Assembly (NCBI GenBank): GCA_946537585.1
Contig: CAMNFX010000041.1
Span: 1-9,326 of the forward strand
Length of the DNA stretch: 9,326 bases
Direction: 5' to 3'
DNA from: an uncultured Lachnospiraceae bacterium
GTDB taxonomy: Bacteria > Bacillota > Clostridia > Lachnospirales > Lachnospiraceae
A model generated the notes under the pieces. That model was not told the origin of the DNA and made no database searches. It was given only the letters and a program-made list of their open reading frames with translations. Shown one piece after another: positions 6,828 to 9,326 of this stretch. The translations under genes were made by a program, and so were the position numbers. The number at the start of each line of letters is the position of its first letter. Position 1 is the first letter of the stretch.

Positions 6828-7613
6828 ATGAAAAAAACAGCGATCGTAACAGGCGCAACCAGAGGCATCGGGCTTGCCGTTGCAAAGCAGCTGGCGGAGG
6901 ATGGATTCAACATCGTTATGACCTCCCGCGGATCCGCGGAAAAATATGCTGACGCGATAAGGGCAGTAGAAGCAGCAGGCGCGGAGGTTTTATATGTGCA
7001 GGCCGACGCGGCGGATATTGCCTCCGGTCCGAGGATCGTAAGGGAAGCTGTCGAGCGTTTTGGAAGGATCGACGTTCTTGTAAACAATGCCGGCGTGGCT
7101 CCGAAAGTAAGAGCGGACCTCCTGGAAATGACGGAAGAAAGCTATGACTACGTCACCGGCACGAATACAAAGGGAAACATGTTCATGACCCAGGCAGCAG
7201 CCCGGCAGATGATCTCCCAGGATTACTTTGACGAGGAATGCGAAAGGACGCACAACAAGGGCGCCATCGTCAATGTTTCGAGCTGCTCCTCCGTGGTATC
7301 CAGCATCAGCCGGGGAGAGTACTGCGTGTCCAAGGCGGGCATTTCCATGCTGACCACCCTCTATGCGGACCGTCTGGCACCGGAGGGGATCACGGTCAAT
7401 GAAGTCCGCCCGGGCGTCATCCTGACGGATATGACCAGCGTGGTGAAGGAAAAGTATGACCGCCTGATCGAAAAAGGGGTATTTCCGATCGCCCGCTGGG
7501 GCACGCCGGAGGACGTGGCAAAAGCGGTCTCGGTATTCTGCAGTGACAGGATCCGTTACTCCACCGGAAACTATATCGATGTGGACGGCGGCTTCCATAT
7601 ACAGAGGCTGTAA
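6828..7613 (+). CDS. Short-chain dehydrogenase/reductase (classical SDR, 3-oxoacyl-ACP reductase-like)
   Basis: This cytoplasmic 261-aa NAD(P)H-dependent ketoreductase or alcohol dehydrogenase is of normal SDR length. It shows the TGATRGIG nucleotide motif (8-15), NNAG (86-89), and a catalytic tetrad N113, S152, Y165 and K169 (YCVSK). RPGVILTDMT (194-203) and the C-terminal GNYIDVDGGF (247-256) complete the fold. Arg34 just after beta strand 2 suggests NADP(H) preference. Annotation pipelines would probably call it FabG, but there are no fatty-acid genes nearby. Its position as the last gene of the reductase operon, 48 bp after the flavoprotein, points to reduction of a keto group in the same pathway. 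The start is supported by AAAGGA at 5 nt. No terminator follows, so some read-through into xfp is possible. Confidence 0.93.
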   Translation: MKKTAIVTGATRGIGLAVAKQLAEDGFNIVMTSRGSAEKYADAIRAVEAAGAEVLYVQADAADIASGPRIVREAVERFGRIDVLVNNAGVAPKVRADLLEMTEESYDYVTGTNTKGNMFMTQAAARQMISQDYFDEECERTHNKGAIVNVSSCSSVVSSISRGEYCVSKAGISMLTTLYADRLAPEGITVNEVRPGVILTDMTSVVKEKYDRLIEKGVFPIARWGTPEDVAKAVSVFCSDRIRYSTGNYIDVDGGFHIQRL

Positions 7614-7639
7614 TGCGCCGCAGTACTAAAGCGAAATGC

Positions 7640-7668
7640 TTGCGAAAATGGCGAAACAGAGATACAAT
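7640..7668 (+). promoter_or_regulatory. Sigma-70-type promoter for xfp
   Basis: TTGCGA (7640-7645) and TACAAT (7663-7668) stand 17 bp apart, with start predicted near 7675 and a leader of about 174 nt. The predicted start falls just before the first base of the leader's closing stem. GCGAAA is repeated at 7631, 7642 and 7651 around the -35. Confidence 0.6.
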
Positions 7669-7677
7669 GAGCCACAG

Positions 7678-7774
7678 GGCTGTTTGAGCGCTGCGTTTCA
7701 CACAGGGTACAGCGCGAAACTCTTAAGACAGATGATTGATGCGAGTTAGGAACAGCCGTTTTGTCTGTCATCTG
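7678..7774 (+). promoter_or_regulatory. Candidate structured 5' leader RNA of xfp (three-way junction with pseudoknot)
   Basis: Paired by eye: P1 is 7678-7685 with 7750-7757 (8 bp, one G-U). P2 is 7688-7693 with 7710-7715 (6 bp). P3 is 7718-7722 with 7743-7747 (5 bp). All three joining strands are 2 nt (GA, GA, AG). The 20-nt P3 loop contains CAGATGA (7729-7735), which can pair with TCATCTG (7768-7774), giving a 7-8 bp pseudoknot downstream of P1. An alternative pairing, GTTTC (7695-7699) with GAAAC (7716-7720), would break P3. No known riboswitch class is recognised, and no intrinsic terminator follows, so any control would more likely act on translation or stability. Confidence 0.4.
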
Positions 7775-7785
7775 CATTTACAGGA

Positions 7786-7804
7786 TCCGCATGGTATATG
7801 CGGA
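7786..7804. repeat. Perfect 7-bp inverted repeat in the xfp leader
   Basis: TCCGCAT (7786-7792) and ATGCGGA (7798-7804) pair around a 5-nt loop, 44 bp before the xfp ATG. There is no T run, so it is not a terminator. It may be a leader hairpin or an operator. Confidence 0.5.
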
Positions 7805-7848
7805 ACGGAAGAAAACAACGAGTTTATATAGTTTACGGAGGAACCTGA

Positions 7849-9326
7849 ATGCCGAGTAAAAAGGACATGATCCCCGAGAAGGGACCGATCACCGAAGAAC
7901 TTTTAACGAGGATGAATGCCTGGTGGCGCGCGGCCAATTACCTTTCCGCCTGCCAGCTTTATCTTTTGGACAATCCGCTTTTAAAGAAGCCGCTGACCCG
8001 TGAGATGATCAAGAAAAAGATCGTCGGCCACTGGGGAACCGTACCGGGGCAGAACTTTGTATTCACGCACTTAAACCGCGTGATCAAGCGCTATGACCTT
8101 GATATGATCCTGCTCTCCGGTCCCGGACACGGCGGCAACTTTCTGATTGCCAACGAGTACATGGACGGCACCTACAGCGAGTATTATCCCAACATTTCCC
8201 GGGATGAAGAGGGAATGCGGAAGCTGTTCAAGCAGTTCTCCTTCCCGGGCGGTGTCCCGAGCCATTGTGCGCCCGAGACCCCCGGCTCCATCAATGAAGG
8301 CGGCGAGCTCGGCTACGGCATCGCACACGCATTCGGCGCGGTTTTTGATAATCCTGACCTGATCGCCTGCGTGACCGTCGGAGACGGCGAAGCGGAGACT
8401 GGTCCTCTTGCTACCTCCTGGCACTCCAACAAGTTCCTGGATCCGGTGGGAGACGGCGCGGTGCTTCCGATCCTGCACTTAAACGGCTATAAGATCGCAA
8501 ATCCGACCCTCTTTGCCCGCATGTCCCACGAGGAGATCGTGGACTTCTTCCACGGCTGCGGCTGGGAGCCCTACTTTGTAGAAGGCGAGGACCCGATGCC
8601 CATGCACCGCCTGATGGCGGAGACCATGGACAAGGTCATCGAAAAGATCCAGAAGATCCAGAAGAATGCACGCAAGAATAACGACCACACCCGTCCGCGC
8701 TGGCCGATGATCGTGCTTCGGACCCCCAAGGGATGGACTGCCCCGAAGGTCGTGGACGGAAAGCGTATCGAGGGCAACTTCCTTGCGCACCAGGTGCCGA
8801 TCGCCATGGATAAGGAAGAGCATCTGGAGATCCTGGAGAACTGGCTTCGAAGCTATCATCCTGAGGAGCTCTTTGACGATAACGGAAAGCTGCTTCCTGA
8901 GATCGCTTCCCTGGCACCTTCGGGCAATGCCCGTATCGGCGCGAACCCGCACGGAAACGGCGGACTGCTGCTTCGTGACTTAAGGCTTCCGGATTACCGC
9001 AAGTACGGCTTTGATGTCACCGAGCACGGCGCAGAGGACGGCCAGGATATGACCTATCTCGGAAAGTTCGTCCGGGATATCTTCAAGCTCAACGAGGAGA
9101 GTAAAAACTTCCGCATCTTCGGGCCCGACGAGACCAACTCCAACCGCCTGAACGCGGTCTTTGAGACCGAGAACCGCGCATGGAATGCGGAGCACTATGA
9201 TACGGATGACCATCTCGCTCCGGACGGACGCGTTATGGACGGCATGCTTTCCGAGCATATGTGCGAGGGCTGGCTCGAGGGATACCTTCTGACGGGACGC
9301 CACGGCTTCTTTGCCACCTATGAGGC
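7849..9326 (+). CDS. xfp: Xylulose-5-phosphate/fructose-6-phosphate phosphoketolase, 3' end outside window
   Basis: This thiamine-diphosphate enzyme cleaves xylulose-5-P or fructose-6-P with phosphate to acetyl phosphate and glyceraldehyde-3-P or erythrose-4-P, in the cytoplasm. The frame is open from ATG 7849 to the window end: 492 codons of an expected 790-830. Hallmarks are [11 protein letters not shown] (60-70, His61), SGPGHGGN (90-97, His94), [14 protein letters not shown] (134-147, His139), the ThDP-Mg motif GDGEAETG (178-185) followed by [11 protein letters not shown] (210-220), TPKGWTAP, and [11 protein letters not shown]. The three histidines match those of bifidobacterial enzymes by a constant offset. 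GGAGGA at 7837-7842 sits 6 nt before the start. One product, glyceraldehyde-3-P, feeds the GAPDH encoded about 6 kb away. Dual C5/C6 substrate use is a family trait and not readable here. Confidence 0.97.
   Translation, partial: MPSKKDMIPEKGPITEELLTRMNAWWRAANYLSACQLYLLDNPLLKKPLTREMIKKKIVGHWGTVPGQNFVFTHLNRVIKRYDLDMILLSGPGHGGNFLIANEYMDGTYSEYYPNISRDEEGMRKLFKQFSFPGGVPSHCAPETPGSINEGGELGYGIAHAFGAVFDNPDLIACVTVGDGEAETGPLATSWHSNKFLDPVGDGAVLPILHLNGYKIANPTLFARMSHEEIVDFFHGCGWEPYFVEGEDPMPMHRLMAETMDKVIEKIQKIQKNARKNNDHTRPRWPMIVLRTPKGWTAPKVVDGKRIEGNFLAHQVPIAMDKEEHLEILENWLRSYHPEELFDDNGKLLPEIASLAPSGNARIGANPHGNGGLLLRDLRLPDYRKYGFDVTEHGAEDGQDMTYLGKFVRDIFKLNEESKNFRIFGPDETNSNRLNAVFETENRAWNAEHYDTDDHLAPDGRVMDGMLSEHMCEGWLEGYLLTGRHGFFATYE

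Noticed and set aside
7700..7720. T-box-like string (AGGGTACAGCGCG) in the xfp leader
   Set aside because: It lacks the UGGN bulge sequence needed to pair with tRNA, and there is no upstream specifier stem or terminator. Phosphoketolase is not a T-box type gene.
7825..7830. TATATA as an xfp -10 box
   Set aside because: It would start transcription at the ribosome site. The TTGCGA-17-TACAAT promoter further upstream is better.

Overview
The window looks like chromosomal DNA from an anaerobic Firmicute of the class Clostridia, most likely a Lachnospiraceae-type gut bacterium. This is inferred from moderately GC-rich coding, strong AGGAGG-type ribosome sites, a Lachnospiraceae-style HTH-Uma2 protein, a bifidobacterial/clostridial-type phosphoketolase and an unassigned set of flavin reductases. 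No species can be named from sequence alone. There are no tRNA, rRNA, CRISPR, insertion-sequence or phage features.

Layout. (1) 1-840, plus strand: an HTH-Uma2 PD-(D/E)XK family protein whose start probably lies just left of the window. A terminator hairpin at 863-892 separates it from the convergent gap gene. (2) 935-3011, minus strand: two separately terminated genes, an alpha/beta hydrolase (2160-3011) followed by type I glyceraldehyde-3-phosphate dehydrogenase (935-1954). gap has its own perfect TATAAT box, a palindrome at the predicted transcript start and a Rex-like site further upstream. (3) 3012-3260: a divergent control region with -10 candidates on both strands and three AGATTG/CAATCT half-sites spaced 31-32 bp. 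(4) 3261-7613, plus strand: a three-gene reductase operon. It encodes an Old Yellow Enzyme domain protein with a [4Fe-4S] motif but no C-terminal FAD/NAD(P)H domains (471 aa), a fumarate-reductase-fold FAD flavoprotein (669 aa) and a short-chain dehydrogenase/reductase (261 aa). (5) 7614-7848: a promoter and a leader that can fold into a three-way junction with an apical-loop pseudoknot. (6) 7849-9326: the first 492 codons of phosphoketolase (xfp), cut by the window end.

How the genes may work together. gap and xfp are central carbon genes: lower glycolysis, and the phosphoketolase route from xylulose-5-P/fructose-6-P to acetyl-P and glyceraldehyde-3-P. Between them sits a self-contained reductive cassette with the divergent hydrolase. 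An OYE-type ene-reductase, a fumarate-reductase-like flavoprotein and an SDR ketoreductase are the same three families that reduce daidzein to equol. This suggests stepwise reduction of an enone-like or cyclic small molecule, possibly after ester or lactone cleavage by the hydrolase. The substrate cannot be read from the sequence. The cassette and the structured xfp leader are the two most interesting items here.
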